Part shown: positions 28,920-38,112 of the stretch, in pieces
Layout: each line of letters opens with the position of its first letter
Position numbering within the stretch: the first letter of the stretch is position 1
Assembly: GCF_000258765.1 (NCBI RefSeq)
Contig: NZ_AJLT01000020.1
Coordinates: forward strand, 1 to 64,000
Origin: Gillisia marina
GTDB taxonomy: Bacteria; Bacteroidota; Bacteroidia; Flavobacteriales; Flavobacteriaceae
Length of the DNA stretch: 64,000 bases
Reading direction: 5' to 3'
The notes under the pieces: model-generated
Seen by the model: only the letters and a program-made list of their open reading frames with translations
Database searches by the model: none
What the model was told of the DNA's origin: nothing
Translations under genes and position numbers: made by a program

Positions 28920-30312
28920 ATGAGTAAATACGATATCATTGTTCTAGGAAGTGGTCCGGGAGGTTACGTTACCGCAATTCGCGCTTCACAACTTGGTTTT
29001 AAAACCGCTATCATCGAAAAGGAAAATCTTGGTGGAGTTTGTCTTAATTGGGGTTGTATTCCAACAAAAGCATTACTCAAGAGTGCTCAAGTATTCGATT
29101 ATTTAAAACATGCTGAAGACTATGGACTTACCCTACAAAAACCGGATAAAGATTTTGGAGCTGTAGTAAAAAGAAGTAGAGATGTTGCAGATGGAATGAG
29201 CAAGGGTGTTCAATTCTTAATGAAAAAGAATAAGATTGATGTAATTGAAGGTTTTGGAAAGCTTAAAGGCGGAAAAAAAAGTTCAGGTTACAGATAAAGA
29301 TAAGAAGACTAAAGAAGTTGAAGCAGATCATATAATTGTAGCAACCGGAGCAAGATCTAGAGAATTACCAAATCTTAAGCAAGATGGTAAAAAAGTTATT
29401 GGATATCGTGAAGCGATGACTTTAAAAACACAGCCAAAATCTATGATCGTTGTTGGTTCTGGAGCAATTGGAGTGGAGTTTGCTCATTTTTATAATGCTA
29501 TGGGAACGGAGGTTACTGTGGTAGAATTCCTTCCTAATTTAGTTCCTTTAGAAGACGAAGATGTTTCTAAACAGTTTGAAAGAAGTGTGAAAAAAGCCGG
29601 AATTAAGGTGATGACCAACTCTTCTGTAGAAAGTGTAGACACTTCAGGAAAAATGATAAAAGCTAAAGTTAAAACCAAGAAAGGGGAAGAAACTCTGGAA
29701 GCAGAGATTGTTCTTTCCGCGGTTGGTATTAAAACGAATATAGAAAATATCGGTTTAGAAGAACTTGGTATTAAAACCGATAAAGATAAGATCGTTGTTA
29801 ACGAATGGTACGAAACCAATGTAGCAGGAATTTATGCAATTGGAGATGTGGTAGATGGACCTGCTCTTGCTCACGTAGCTTCTGCTGAAGGTATTACTTG
29901 TGTAGAAAAAATTGCAGGAGTTCATGTTGAAGCAATCGATTATGGAAATATTCCAGGTTGTACGTATGCTACACCTGAAATTGCTTCTGTTGGAATGACA
30001 GAGAAACAAGCTAAAGAGGCGGGTTATGAGTTAAAGGTTGGTAAGTTTCCTTTCTCTGCATCTGGAAAAGCAAAAGCTGCCGGAACACCGGATGGTTTTG
30101 TAAAAGTTATTTTCGATGCTAAATATGGCGAATGGTTAGGTTGCCATATGATTGGTGCCGGAGTAACCGATATGATCGCCGAGGCAGTTCTAGGTAGAAA
30201 ATTAGAAACTACAGGACATGAAGTTTTAAAAGCAATTCACCCACATCCAACTATGAGTGAGGCCGTGATGGAAGCAGTTGCTGCTGCTTATGACGAAGTG
30301 ATTCATTTATAA
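28920..30312 (+). CDS. lpdA: Dihydrolipoyl dehydrogenase (frame interrupted once)
   Basis: The N-terminal FAD motif 'IIVLGSGPGGYV', the redox-active disulfide 'GGVCLNWGCIPTKALLKSA', the NAD motif 'VVGSGAIGVEFAHF', the second FAD motif 'YAIGDVVDGPALAH' and the active-site His-Glu 'AIHPHPTMSEAVMEA' identify E3. A frame break falls in the A8 run 29273-29280; with seven A the text 'GGKKVQVTDKDKK' joins the two halves into a 464-residue protein of exactly family length. E3 reoxidises lipoamide of the pyruvate and 2-oxoglutarate dehydrogenase complexes. A truly broken copy of an enzyme this central would be surprising if it were the only one. Confidence 0.93.
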
Positions 30313-30372
30313 TATTTAAAATGTCACATCTCGATTACGATATCTAATTAGAGTCTATATATTGATTACAAC

Positions 30373-30405
30373 AAAAAAAGCTTCGAAGTTTCGGAGCTTT
30401 TTTTA
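30373..30405. terminator. Bidirectional terminator between lpdA and the Dph6-like gene
   Basis: A stem AAAAAAGCTTCGAA with complement TTCGGAGCTTTTTT (one G-T pair) lies between convergent genes ending at 30312 and 30408. Both strands end in T runs. Confidence 0.88.
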
Positions 30406-30407
30406 TT

Positions 30408-31139
30408 TTATTTCGGGAGTAAATCGCAATACCAAAAAGCGATATCCCAAGATTGAGGTTTATCTTTAAAACAGTCATTTTCAGTTTTAGAAGGCGTATA
30501 AATTCTTTCAATAATTTCACCCAAATCAAATTTTACGGGTTCTTTAAAATTAGGCCCATCATATACAAAAGTGTGAAACTCTCCATTCTCGCCACAGGGG
30601 TCGACGTTTGAAGGTAAGCTCTCTATAAACTCCAAATCTATTTCCCTTCCACAAAAAGATTTATCTAACACTCTTGCATTTACACAAACCGTAATTGCCT
30701 TAAAGCCTTGAGCTATAAATTCAAGAATTAATTCTTTCGTATTCCTTTTCCATAATGGAAAAACTGGATTAATGCCAATTTTCTTCAACTGCGCTTCCCT
30801 ATATTCCTTAAGATCTTTCAGAAATATATCACCAAAAACACTATGAGTAAAACCTTCATTTTTCAACTGAGTAACAGCTTCAGTCATTATGGAGTTATAT
30901 TGCTCCATGGATACAGTCCCATTTAACTCAATCAACTGTAAAGGAATCCCGATTCTTTTTGCCTGTTGTACTAATAATTCTCTTTTCAAACCATGCATGG
31001 AAACTCTGTCTACTTCAGAATTAATCGTAGTTACGAGTTTTTCTACCTTATATTCTTTTTTCTGATGAATTAGATACAATGCAAGAGCAGCATCTTTCCC
31101 GCTACTCCAATTTAAATATGTCTTTTGCATGAGCCTCAT
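30408..31139 (-). CDS. Dph6-like ATP pyrophosphatase (adenine nucleotide alpha hydrolase)
   Basis: 243 residues. The PP-loop 'NWSSGKDAALALYLI' near the N-terminus, then 'HGLKRELLVQQAKRIGIP', 'VFGDIFLKDLKEYREAQLKKIGINPVFPLW' and 'VDPCGENGEFHTFVYDGPNF' match the diphthine-ammonia ligase (Dph6/ATP_bind_4) family. Archaea and eukaryotes use it for diphthamide on EF2, which bacteria lack, so the bacterial substrate is unknown. The ATG at 31139 overlaps the aroQ stop codon (ATGA), so the two are coupled. Confidence 0.88.
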   Translation of the reverse strand: MRLMQKTYLNWSSGKDAALALYLIHQKKEYKVEKLVTTINSEVDRVSMHGLKRELLVQQAKRIGIPLQLIELNGTVSMEQYNSIMTEAVTQLKNEGFTHSVFGDIFLKDLKEYREAQLKKIGINPVFPLWKRNTKELILEFIAQGFKAITVCVNARVLDKSFCGREIDLEFIESLPSNVDPCGENGEFHTFVYDGPNFKEPVKFDLGEIIERIYTPSKTENDCFKDKPQSWDIAFWYCDLLPK

Positions 31140-31555
31140 TTCTTAATAAAGCTAGCAATTGCCAGATCGTAGCTTTGCAAGCCAAAACCTATAATTACAC
31201 CTTTAGCTTGAGGTGATATAAAAGATTTATGCCGAAATTTTTCTCTGGAGAAAGTATTGGAAATATGTACTTCTACTACTGGAGTAGAAATGGCTTTAAT
31301 AGCATCACCAATCCCTATGGAGGTATGCGTGTATGCCGCGGCATTCAAAATAATACCATCAAATTCCTTATCTGCTTTTTGAATTTCATCAATCAACTCC
31401 CCTTCTATGTTGCTTTGAAAGTGAGATAACTCTGCATCTCTAAATTGAAATTGAAGCTTAGAAAAATAATCTTCAAAACTCTTATCTCCATAAGTATCCG
31501 GTTCTCTAGTACCTAATAGATTCAGATTAGGGCCGTTTATTATAATTAATTTCAT
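31136..31555 (-). CDS. aroQ: 3-dehydroquinate dehydratase, type II
   Basis: 139 residues, normal for the dodecameric type II enzyme. 'IINGPNLNLLGTREPDTYGD' includes the active-site Arg and Tyr, 'GIILNAAAYTHTSIGI' and 'VVEVHISNTFSREKFRHKSF' hold the rest of the site with the catalytic His. It converts 3-dehydroquinate to 3-dehydroshikimate in aromatic amino acid synthesis. It overlaps the Dph6-like gene by four bases. Confidence 0.97.
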   Translation of the reverse strand: MKLIIINGPNLNLLGTREPDTYGDKSFEDYFSKLQFQFRDAELSHFQSNIEGELIDEIQKADKEFDGIILNAAAYTHTSIGIGDAIKAISTPVVEVHISNTFSREKFRHKSFISPQAKGVIIGFGLQSYDLAIASFIKK

Positions 31556-31590
31556 AATGTTAACATGTTGAAAATAAAGGAAATTTAATT

Positions 31591-32157
31591 TTAAAATCTA
31601 TCTACAGGACTAAGTCTATACCCAATACCAATCATTATATTATTGAATTTAAAATCTTGAGAAGGCAATCCTAGAAAATCATCCACTTTCCTTCTACTTA
31701 CTTCATAAGTATACCTTCCTTGGATAAATATAGATTTGGTAATATCCATTCCCAATCCAGCTCCTAATTCCCATCCAAACTGATCTTTGGTACCAGTAAC
31801 ATCATCACTGCCCAGTAAATAAGTTACCTGAGTTCCAGCTTGCACATTAAATCCTTTACCTCCAATTTGGTATTTGAGCATTAGCGGTAAATAGATAATA
31901 TTAAAATCGTTTACATATGCAAAATTTGCTGCAGGTTGTAAATGAAACTTTTCATTGATATAAATATCAACAAAAGCCCCAGCATATACCCCGGAACCAT
32001 AGTCGTTCCATTCTGCATTATCTCTTTCTCCATTTACTTCAGCATAAACATAGCCGCCAATAAAACCAACTTTTGTGTCCTTAGACCTCCTGTTTTGTGC
32101 ATTTAATACTGAGGTAGAAATTAGAATAAATGATATAATTAAAGCTATTCTAGACAT
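31591..32157 (-). CDS. Outer membrane beta-barrel protein
   Basis: 188 residues with a signal peptide 'ISTSVLNAQ'. Alternating sequence such as 'GFIGGYVYAEVNGERDN', 'GVYAGAFVDIYINEKFHLQPAANFAYV', 'IYLPLMLKYQIGGKGFNVQAGTQVTYLLG' and a final 'IMIGIGYRLSPVDRF' fits a small porin-like barrel of the OmpW/OMP_b-brl type common in Bacteroidota. Function unknown. It lies 36 bases downstream of aroQ's start on the same strand side but has its own leader. Confidence 0.85.
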   Translation of the reverse strand: MSRIALIISFILISTSVLNAQNRRSKDTKVGFIGGYVYAEVNGERDNAEWNDYGSGVYAGAFVDIYINEKFHLQPAANFAYVNDFNIIYLPLMLKYQIGGKGFNVQAGTQVTYLLGSDDVTGTKDQFGWELGAGLGMDITKSIFIQGRYTYEVSRRKVDDFLGLPSQDFKFNNIMIGIGYRLSPVDRF

Positions 32158-32327
32158 ATCGTTGTTTTAAAATCAAAAATCTCGAGCTAAGCCACGAAAT
32201 ATAAATTGAAAAATACATTTTAAAATTCGGGTGCTCCCTTGAACTATCGGGATGCAACTATCATACTTCTATGAAAGAATAAAAGTAGCATAAATATCGA
32301 TTTTGCACCTAATAAAATTGAAGCAAT

Positions 32328-32356
32328 AAAAAAGCAGGTGCATAGCACCCACTTTT
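32328..32356 (-). terminator. Probable terminator of the 32383-32876 barrel gene
   Basis: The minus strand has an imperfect stem AAGTGGGTGC / GCACCTGCTT followed by TTTTT about 25 bases after the repaired stop codon. Confidence 0.65.
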
Positions 32357-32382
32357 CATACTATTTTAAAATAATAAAAAAA

Positions 32383-32876
32383 CTATAAGCCAAATTCTAC
32401 TCCAAGGTTTATAGAAGCCACTGAGACTCCATCCATACTTACTCCGGAATAGGAAGCTACTAAGCCGAGGTTTCCAAAATTATAGCCACTTGTGGCCTGT
32501 AGTAAAACCCACCGTCGTTACCATCATCTATTCCTATTGCGTAACCTACGTCTGCCCCAACAAAGAAAGCCTCAGTAATTCCATACCTCGCCGAAGCTGC
32601 AGTAGGAAGAAATTGAATATCATCTAATTCAACTTTCCCAAAGCCGGTATCTATTTCATCTCCAAAGAAATGAGAATATCCAACCAATGGACCAACATCC
32701 AAGGCATCAGCTACCTCAAACATGTATGCCACATCAGTTCCTAACTGAAATGTAGCTAAGTCATCTATGTCGCCTACTGGTAAACCAGCATTCACACCGA
32801 ATTTAAAATGACCTTGAGCAAGGGCTGTAGAGATCCCAAAAAATGCAATAAAAACTAGAATTAGTGATTTCTTCAT
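32383..32876 (-). CDS. Outer membrane protein (one base missing)
   Basis: The N-terminus is a signal peptide 'FGISTALAQ' followed by 'GHFKFGVNAGLPVGDIDD' and barrel strands. As written it stops at 32460 with 'VAIILETSA' after 138 residues. Adding one G near 32486 restores QVGYNFGNLGLVASYSG and ends 'ASINLGVEFGL' at 32383, about 164 residues, with the aromatic/leucine C-terminus expected of an outer-membrane strand. The repaired stop codon sits just before a terminator-like hairpin. Function unknown. Confidence 0.8.
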
Positions 32877-33053
32877 AATTGTGATTTTTAAGATTAGTTA
32901 TTTAAAGCTATCGAAAAAAATTAAACAATTTACTAACAATATCGCAATGAAGGGATTTATTTACACTGAAAATCAACATATTACGTTGTAACGCATGAAA
33001 AAGGGCGGAAGTATTAATTTCCTCCTTTCTTATTCACAAGAAAATTTAAATCT

Positions 33054-33674
33054 CTAAAACAAGAATCCTATCCCACCCTGTAATACAGAATGCTTCACAT
33101 CGCTATTTCTAAATAAACCAGAATACGAATCATCATATACATCCGATAAACCGAAGTTATAACGAGCATTCACAAAGAATCCTCCTCTAAATTTATAAGA
33201 TGCGCCTAAGGCAACACTTAAATCTACTTTGTTAAATTGGTCTTCATCTAAAGGTACATCTCCACCATCTCCGGATGGATTAGAATCAATTTCACTATTT
33301 ACCAAAAATCCAACCTGTGGTCCGGCTTCCAGCGATAATCCATCTACTAAATATAATTTAGCTAAAACCGGCACGTTGATGTAATCCAACTGATACTCTA
33401 CATCGTTAGCATCATTTCTACTTGCAATATCGTAACCTTGTCCAGAATAAAGTACTTCTGGCTGCACCGAAAATTTATCGGATAATGGAATTTCTGCTAA
33501 AAGACCTAAGTTAAATGAGGTTCTAGAATCTGGATTATCGAAATCTCCAAATCCATCACCACTAAAAGTGCTGGAATTTATTCCACCTTTAACACCAAAC
33601 ATCACATATTCCTGTGCGCTTAAATTACTTAAGCTTAAAAATGCGATTCCTATTAATAAAATTGACTTTTTCAT
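33054..33674 (-). CDS. Porin family outer membrane protein (OMP_b-brl type)
   Basis: 206 residues with a signal peptide 'IAFLSLSNLSAQ'. 'YVMFGVKGGINSSTF', 'SFNLGLLAEIPLSDKFSVQPEVLYSGQGY', 'YINVPVLAKLYLVDGLSLEAGPQVGFLVN' and the C-terminal 'LQGGIGFLF' are the diagnostic strands of the PF13568 outer membrane beta-barrel family. Intact. It is divergent from xerD with a shared 112-base intergenic region carrying candidate promoters on both strands. Confidence 0.92.
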   Translation of the reverse strand: MKKSILLIGIAFLSLSNLSAQEYVMFGVKGGINSSTFSGDGFGDFDNPDSRTSFNLGLLAEIPLSDKFSVQPEVLYSGQGYDIASRNDANDVEYQLDYINVPVLAKLYLVDGLSLEAGPQVGFLVNSEIDSNPSGDGGDVPLDEDQFNKVDLSVALGASYKFRGGFFVNARYNFGLSDVYDDSYSGLFRNSDVKHSVLQGGIGFLF

Positions 33675-33698
33675 TTGTTTCTAATTAAAGTTCACAAG

Positions 33699-33706
33699 CA
33701 AAATTA
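33699..33706 (-). promoter_or_regulatory. Candidate -7 element for the 33054-33674 porin gene
   Basis: The minus strand reads TAATTTTG, matching TAnnTTTG, 25 bases before the start codon. No -33 at the optimal distance. Confidence 0.45.
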
Positions 33707-33710
33707 ATCC

Positions 33711-33718
33711 TACATTTG
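33711..33718 (+). promoter_or_regulatory. Candidate -7 element for xerD
   Basis: TACATTTG matches TAnnTTTG, 69 bases before the xerD start and almost abutting the divergent element on the other strand. No clear -33 element. Confidence 0.45.
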
Positions 33719-33786
33719 TTAAAAAAGTGTTACTCAAACTTAAAGTATTACTAATTGTATTCCGCTAACAGTTCACAATCTTAAAT

Positions 33787-34689
33787 ATGACTTGGGCACA
33801 AGCTTTACTAGATTATAAAAATTATATGCTTATAGAACGTGGACTTTCCGATAATTCTGTGGCAAACTATTCCTTGGATATAGATAAGCTTATAAAATAT
33901 CTTGAGGAAAATAAAATTTCCATCTCTCCTGTAAAAATTTCTGCTGAAATACTCCAACAGTTCATTTTTGAAATTGCCAAATCTTTAAACCCAAGATCAC
34001 AATCTAGGGTGATTTCAGGATTAAAAAGTTTTTTCGATTATCTGGTTTTTGAAGGATATCGAGACCATAATCCGATGGAAATTATTGAATCTCCAAAAAT
34101 CGGAAGAAAACTTCCAGATGTTCTTTCCTTGGCTGAAATTGATAAGATGATTCTGAATATCGATCTTACTAAAGCCCAAGGAGAAAGAAATAAGGCAATT
34201 ATTGAAACCTTGTATAGCTGCGGACTTCGGGTATCTGAATTATTAGATCTTAAAATATCAGATCTTTTCTTTAAGGAAGGTTTTATAAAAGTTACCGGAA
34301 AGGGAGATAAGCAGCGCTTTGTACCGGTGAGCTCAATTACAGAAAATTATATTTCAGAATATCTTCAAAATTCTAGAAATCTGGTTCCAATAAATCCAAA
34401 AGCTTCAGATATCATATTTTTAAATAGAAGAGGTGATTCTCTTACGCGGGCTATGATTTTTACTATTGTTCGGGATCTCGCAAAGCAGGCTGGAATTCAG
34501 AAGAAAATAAGTCCGCACACCTTTAGACACTCTTTTGCAACACATTTGCTGGAGAATGGTGCCGATTTAAGAGCCATACAGCTTATGTTAGGTCATGAAA
34601 GCATAACAACTACCGAGATTTACATGCACGTAGACAAAAGTCATCTAAAACAAGTAATACATAGTTATCACCCTAGAAGTAATTCCTAA
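33787..34689 (+). CDS. xerD: Tyrosine recombinase XerD
   Basis: 300 residues, the length of chromosomal Xer recombinases. N-terminal SAM-like domain 'DYKNYMLIERGLSDNSVANYSLDIDKLIKYL' and the catalytic domain with Arg in 'LYSCGLRVSELLDLKISDL', Lys in 'VTGKGDKQRFVP', 'HTFRHSFATHLLENGADLRAIQLMLGHESI' (His, Arg, His) and Tyr in 'TTEIYMHVD'. Together with XerC it resolves chromosome dimers at dif. There is no flanking mobile element, so this is the housekeeping enzyme rather than an integrase. Confidence 0.94.
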   Translation: MTWAQALLDYKNYMLIERGLSDNSVANYSLDIDKLIKYLEENKISISPVKISAEILQQFIFEIAKSLNPRSQSRVISGLKSFFDYLVFEGYRDHNPMEIIESPKIGRKLPDVLSLAEIDKMILNIDLTKAQGERNKAIIETLYSCGLRVSELLDLKISDLFFKEGFIKVTGKGDKQRFVPVSSITENYISEYLQNSRNLVPINPKASDIIFLNRRGDSLTRAMIFTIVRDLAKQAGIQKKISPHTFRHSFATHLLENGADLRAIQLMLGHESITTTEIYMHVDKSHLKQVIHSYHPRSNS

Positions 34690-34760
34690 TGTTTTGCTAA
34701 ACCAATCCTATAATTTTTAATTGAGCTTCTTCCTGAGTAAATTCAATAAAAATTATAAAA

Positions 34761-35711
34761 ATGAAACATTTAAAATTTAAGAACGGAGATGCAATGCCTG
34801 CCATTGGACTAGGTACTTGGAAATCTGATAAAGGAGAAGTTGGAAAAGCAGTAAAAATCGCGATAAAAAATGGCTATAGACATATAGATTGTGCAGCCAC
34901 TTATGGCAATGAAGCTGAAATTGGAGAAGCACTTTCTGAAATCTTAAATGAAGGCATTGTAAAAAGAGAAGATCTCTGGATCACTTCTAAACTCTGGAAT
35001 AATGCTCATAAGTCTGAAGATGTGATTCCCGCTCTAAAACAAACATTAAAAGATCTTCAATTAGATTATCTGGATCTATATCTTATTCACTGGCCGGTTG
35101 CATTTAAGCCAGGAGTTGCGTTCCCGGAAAAAGATGATGATTACTTATCTCTTGAGGAAACTCCAATTATTGAGACATGGAATAAAATGTTAGAAGCTAA
35201 AAAAGGGGGCCTTACAAAGCATGTGGGAGTTTCAAATTTTAGCGCAACCAAATTAAAAGATCTGTTATCAAAAACCGATGATGCACCGGAAGTAAATCAA
35301 GTGGAACTACATCCTTACCTGCAGCAAAACTCATTATTAGAATTTTGCAGTAAAAATAATATTCACCTTACCGCGTACTCTCCCTTGGGAAGTGGCGACA
35401 GAGTTGAAGCTATGAAAGCACCAGATGAACCTTCGCTTTTAGAAAATAATGTGATTCAAAAAATAGCAAAAAAACATGGGGCTTCACCAGCGCAGGTTAT
35501 AATTAATTGGGACACCTTACGTGGCACTGCTGTAATCCCGAAATCTACAAATGAAGGTAGAATTATTGAAAATTTAGAAAGCACGGGCGTTAAACTAGAT
35601 GAAGAAGATCTAAAGCAAATTGCCTCACTAGATGAACATTTTAGATATGTAACCGGTGAGTTTTTTGTTACAAAAGGAAATAGTTATAATGATCTCTACG
35701 ACGAAAAATAG
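34761..35711 (+). CDS. Aldo/keto reductase
   Basis: 316 residues, a TIM-barrel NADPH oxidoreductase. 'AIGLGTWKSDKGEV', 'GYRHIDCAATYGNEAEIGEAL' (catalytic Asp, Tyr), 'WITSKLWN' (Lys), 'YLDLYLIHWPVAF' (His), 'GVSNFSATKLKDLL' and 'VIPKSTNEGRIIENL' (cofactor site) are all present. It resembles AKR1-type alcohol/aldehyde reductases. The substrate cannot be assigned. Single gene. Confidence 0.94.
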   Translation: MKHLKFKNGDAMPAIGLGTWKSDKGEVGKAVKIAIKNGYRHIDCAATYGNEAEIGEALSEILNEGIVKREDLWITSKLWNNAHKSEDVIPALKQTLKDLQLDYLDLYLIHWPVAFKPGVAFPEKDDDYLSLEETPIIETWNKMLEAKKGGLTKHVGVSNFSATKLKDLLSKTDDAPEVNQVELHPYLQQNSLLEFCSKNNIHLTAYSPLGSGDRVEAMKAPDEPSLLENNVIQKIAKKHGASPAQVIINWDTLRGTAVIPKSTNEGRIIENLESTGVKLDEEDLKQIASLDEHFRYVTGEFFVTKGNSYNDLYDEK

Positions 35712-35797
35712 GATTAAATAAATGATTATATGTGTTTTTTAATGGTAATGTCTCGCCAAGCTATTTTTTACTTAATTTTCGATTTTCTAGTTAAAAA

Positions 35798-35910
35798 GAT
35801 GATGCTGAAACAAGTTCAGCATGACGACAATACTGCAACATCACTCTGAATTTGTTTCAGGGTCTCAATAACAATTTTATTAGATTCTGAAACTCCCGAA
35901 ACGTCGGGAC
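35798..35910. repeat. Degenerate interspersed repeat, copy 1
   Basis: The copy has GATGCTGAAACAAGTTCAGC (an imperfect palindrome) and about 40 bases later TCTGAATTTGTTTCAGGGTC in inverted orientation, ending with CCCGAAACGTCGGG. Other copies at 40290, 46155, 47758 and 54470 share these word types. Confidence 0.65.
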
Positions 35911-35971
35911 AGAATTACGGCTTAAAAGTTTTCATGCTTTACTGATCATCTGTTATATTGTTTTTCATAAT

Positions 35972-36003
35972 AAAAAAATCCCGCTGAGTGCGGGATTTTT
36001 TTA
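35972..36003 (-). terminator. Terminator of rny
   Basis: Stem AAAAATCCCGC with loop TGAGT/ACTCA and complement GCGGGATTTTT. On the minus strand it sits 16 bases after the rny stop codon and has a T run. Confidence 0.9.
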
Positions 36004-36019
36004 TTATTGGAGTTTAAAC

Positions 36020-37585
36020 TTACTTAGCAATATTCACTGCTCTTGTTTCTCTTATCACTGTTACTTTTACCTGTCCCGGATACGTCATATCCGTTTGGAT
36101 TTTTTGAGAGATTTCAAAAGATAAATTTGATGCTTTATCATCTGTTACTTTTTCACTCTCCACGATAACCCTTAATTCTCTACCTGCTTGAATTGCGTAG
36201 GCTTTCTTAACTCCGCCAAATCCAAATGCGATCTCTTCAAGATCTTTTAACCTTTGGATATAAGAATCTAATACTTGTCTTCTTGCTCCTGGTCTGGCTC
36301 CGCTTATCGCATCACAAACCTGAATGATTGGTGATAGTAAAGATGTCATCTCTATTTCATCATGGTGAGCCCCAATTGCATTACACACCTCTGGCTTTTC
36401 TCCGTATTTCTCTGCCCACTGCATTCCAAGGATTGCGTGTGGTACTTCTGTCTCGGTATCCGGCACTTTACCAATATCGTGTAACAATCCGGCGCGTTTC
36501 GCTAATTTAGGATTCAATCCTAATTCTGCAGCCATCACACCACATAACTTCGCTACTTCTCTTGAGTGATGCAACAAGTTCTGGCCATAAGAAGAACGAT
36601 ACTTCATTCTACCAACTACTTTGATCAATTCTGGGTGTAATCCATGAATTCCAAGATCTATAACCGTGCGCTTTCCAATATCTATAATCTCTTCATCTAT
36701 CTGCTTTCTGGTCTTTTTAACCACCTCTTCAATTCTGGCCGGGTGAATTCTACCGTCCGTAACCAATTTATGAAGTGATAATCGGGCAACCTCTCTGCGC
36801 ACACTATCAAAACAAGAAAGTATAATTGCTTCCGGAGTATCATCTACAATAATCTCTACTCCTGTAGCTGCTTCTATTGCCCTAATGTTTCTACCTTCTC
36901 TACCAATAATTCTACCTTTAACATCATCACTCTCTAAATTGAATACAGAAACACAATTTTCAATTGCTTCTTCTGTACCAATTCGCTGAATAGTATTTAT
37001 AATAATCTTCTTAGCTTCTTGCTGAGCGGTTAATTTAGCTTCTTCAATGGTATCCTGAATTAAGGCCATTGCATCTGCCTTTGCAGTATCTCTTAAAGTT
37101 TCTGTAAGCTGAGACTTGGCATCTTCAGCAGATAAACCTGAAATTACTTCCAGCTGTTGAATTTGACTGTGGTGTAGCTTATCTATTTCTTCTTTCTTCT
37201 TTTCTAAATAATCGTTTCTATGATCGTAATCTTTAATCTTGTTCTCTAAATCTTTGTTTAGATTTTTATTTTTAGCAAGTTCACTAGATACTTGAGACTC
37301 CTTGTCGCGGGTTCTCTTTTCAGCATCTTGAATCTTTTTATCTCTTGACAGAATTACTTTTTCATGCTCCGACTTTAATTCTATAAACTTCTCTTTAGCC
37401 TGAAGAATTTTATCCTTTTTGATGTTCTCGGCGTCAGCTTTTGCTTCTCGTAAAATTGCAGCTGCCGACTTTTTCGCACCTTTAGTAATTTTTGAAGCGT
37501 GATTCTTTTCTAGATATTTAGCGACTGCAAAACCAATTGCTACACCAACTATCCCGACAACTATCATAATAATTATTGATTCCAT
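36020..37585 (-). CDS. rny: Ribonuclease Y
   Basis: 521 residues, standard. One N-terminal membrane helix '[19 protein letters not shown]', a long coiled coil (about 30-200), a KH domain around '[44 protein letters not shown]', and the HD domain '[22 protein letters not shown]' with the metal ligands. RNase Y starts mRNA decay at the membrane. A candidate 6S RNA gene and zapA lie upstream on the same strand. Confidence 0.97.
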   Translation of the reverse strand: MESIIIMIVVGIVGVAIGFAVAKYLEKNHASKITKGAKKSAAAILREAKADAENIKKDKILQAKEKFIELKSEHEKVILSRDKKIQDAEKRTRDKESQVSSELAKNKNLNKDLENKIKDYDHRNDYLEKKKEEIDKLHHSQIQQLEVISGLSAEDAKSQLTETLRDTAKADAMALIQDTIEEAKLTAQQEAKKIIINTIQRIGTEEAIENCVSVFNLESDDVKGRIIGREGRNIRAIEAATGVEIIVDDTPEAIILSCFDSVRREVARLSLHKLVTDGRIHPARIEEVVKKTRKQIDEEIIDIGKRTVIDLGIHGLHPELIKVVGRMKYRSSYGQNLLHHSREVAKLCGVMAAELGLNPKLAKRAGLLHDIGKVPDTETEVPHAILGMQWAEKYGEKPEVCNAIGAHHDEIEMTSLLSPIIQVCDAISGARPGARRQVLDSYIQRLKDLEEIAFGFGGVKKAYAIQAGRELRVIVESEKVTDDKASNLSFEISQKIQTDMTYPGQVKVTVIRETRAVNIAK

Positions 37586-37604
37586 ATATTTAATTTAATT
37601 GTAT

Positions 37605-37790
37605 AAAAAAGCCTGTACTAGATCATGTTTTGTATAAACTCCTTTAAACAAGTCTAGGGCTAACAAGCTGATCAAGTATCCGCCCTCCCAAAAAATTGGG
37701 ACACGGCTCGCTTTTACAACTTAAACTCACCCTTTTTAAAGAAATCGTGTTGAGTTTATCAAATTTAAATCACTAATACAGGCAGTAAAC
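37605..37790 (-). ncRNA. ssrS: Candidate 6S RNA
   Basis: The 225-base gap between zapA and rny contains a minus-strand RNA-like structure. Its ends pair as GCCTGTATTAG (37783-37773) with CTAGTACAGGC (37621-37611, one G-U), enclosing about 180 bases with several internal helices, including an apical CCCAA/TTGGG hairpin, and the 3' side ends in TTTTTT (37610-37605). Closing stem, length of about 180 nt and location next to zapA fit the 6S RNA that binds RNA polymerase, and I recall this synteny from Bacteroidota and Proteobacteria. No covariance search was possible. Confidence 0.7.
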
Positions 37791-37810
37791 CTTAATGCTA
37801 TTTAAAAGAA

Positions 37811-38104
37811 CTAGGTAGTTAATTGCTCCTGAAGAAGATTGTTGAGCGCTTTCAACTTCTCTTCCACCAATTGCACTTCACTAGAATTATCTATAGATTT
37901 TTGCTCGGTTTGGGCTGCAAACTGCAAAGCGCACATAGCTAATACATCTTGCTTATCCCTTACGGCATAACTTTGCTCAAACTGCTTAATCATAGCTTCT
38001 ATCTTTTTTGCAGCTTTACGCAATCCTTCTTCCTGTTCAGATTGAATGGTTAAAGGGTATACGCGGTCTGCAATAGATAGTTTTATTTTAAGCTTATCAG
38101 ACAT
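37811..38104 (-). CDS. zapA: Cell division protein ZapA
   Basis: 97 residues. 'LKIKLSIADRVYPLTIQSEQEEGLRKAAKKIEAMIKQFEQSYAVRDKQDVLAMCALQFAAQ' is the ZapA fold, with a C-terminal coiled coil. ZapA bundles FtsZ at the division ring. It is eight bases downstream of a coiled-coil gene and upstream of the candidate 6S RNA and rny. Confidence 0.94.
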   Translation of the reverse strand: MSDKLKIKLSIADRVYPLTIQSEQEEGLRKAAKKIEAMIKQFEQSYAVRDKQDVLAMCALQFAAQTEQKSIDNSSEVQLVEEKLKALNNLLQEQLTT

Positions 38105-38112
38105 TTATTGTT

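Larger units (their letters stand above)
35712..36019. other. Intergenic region with degenerate repeat copy
   Basis: Between the aldo/keto reductase and rny. It contains a repeat-family copy at about 35798-35910 (two related palindromic pieces around GAAACAAGTTCAGCATGACG and TTTGTTTCAGGGTCTC, then ACTCCCGAAACGTCGGGACA) and the rny terminator at 35972-36003. Nothing else is supported. Confidence 0.6.

Noticed and set aside
33787-34689. Possible integrase of a mobile element
   Set aside because: Length and motifs match housekeeping XerD and there is no tRNA, att-like repeat or cargo around it.
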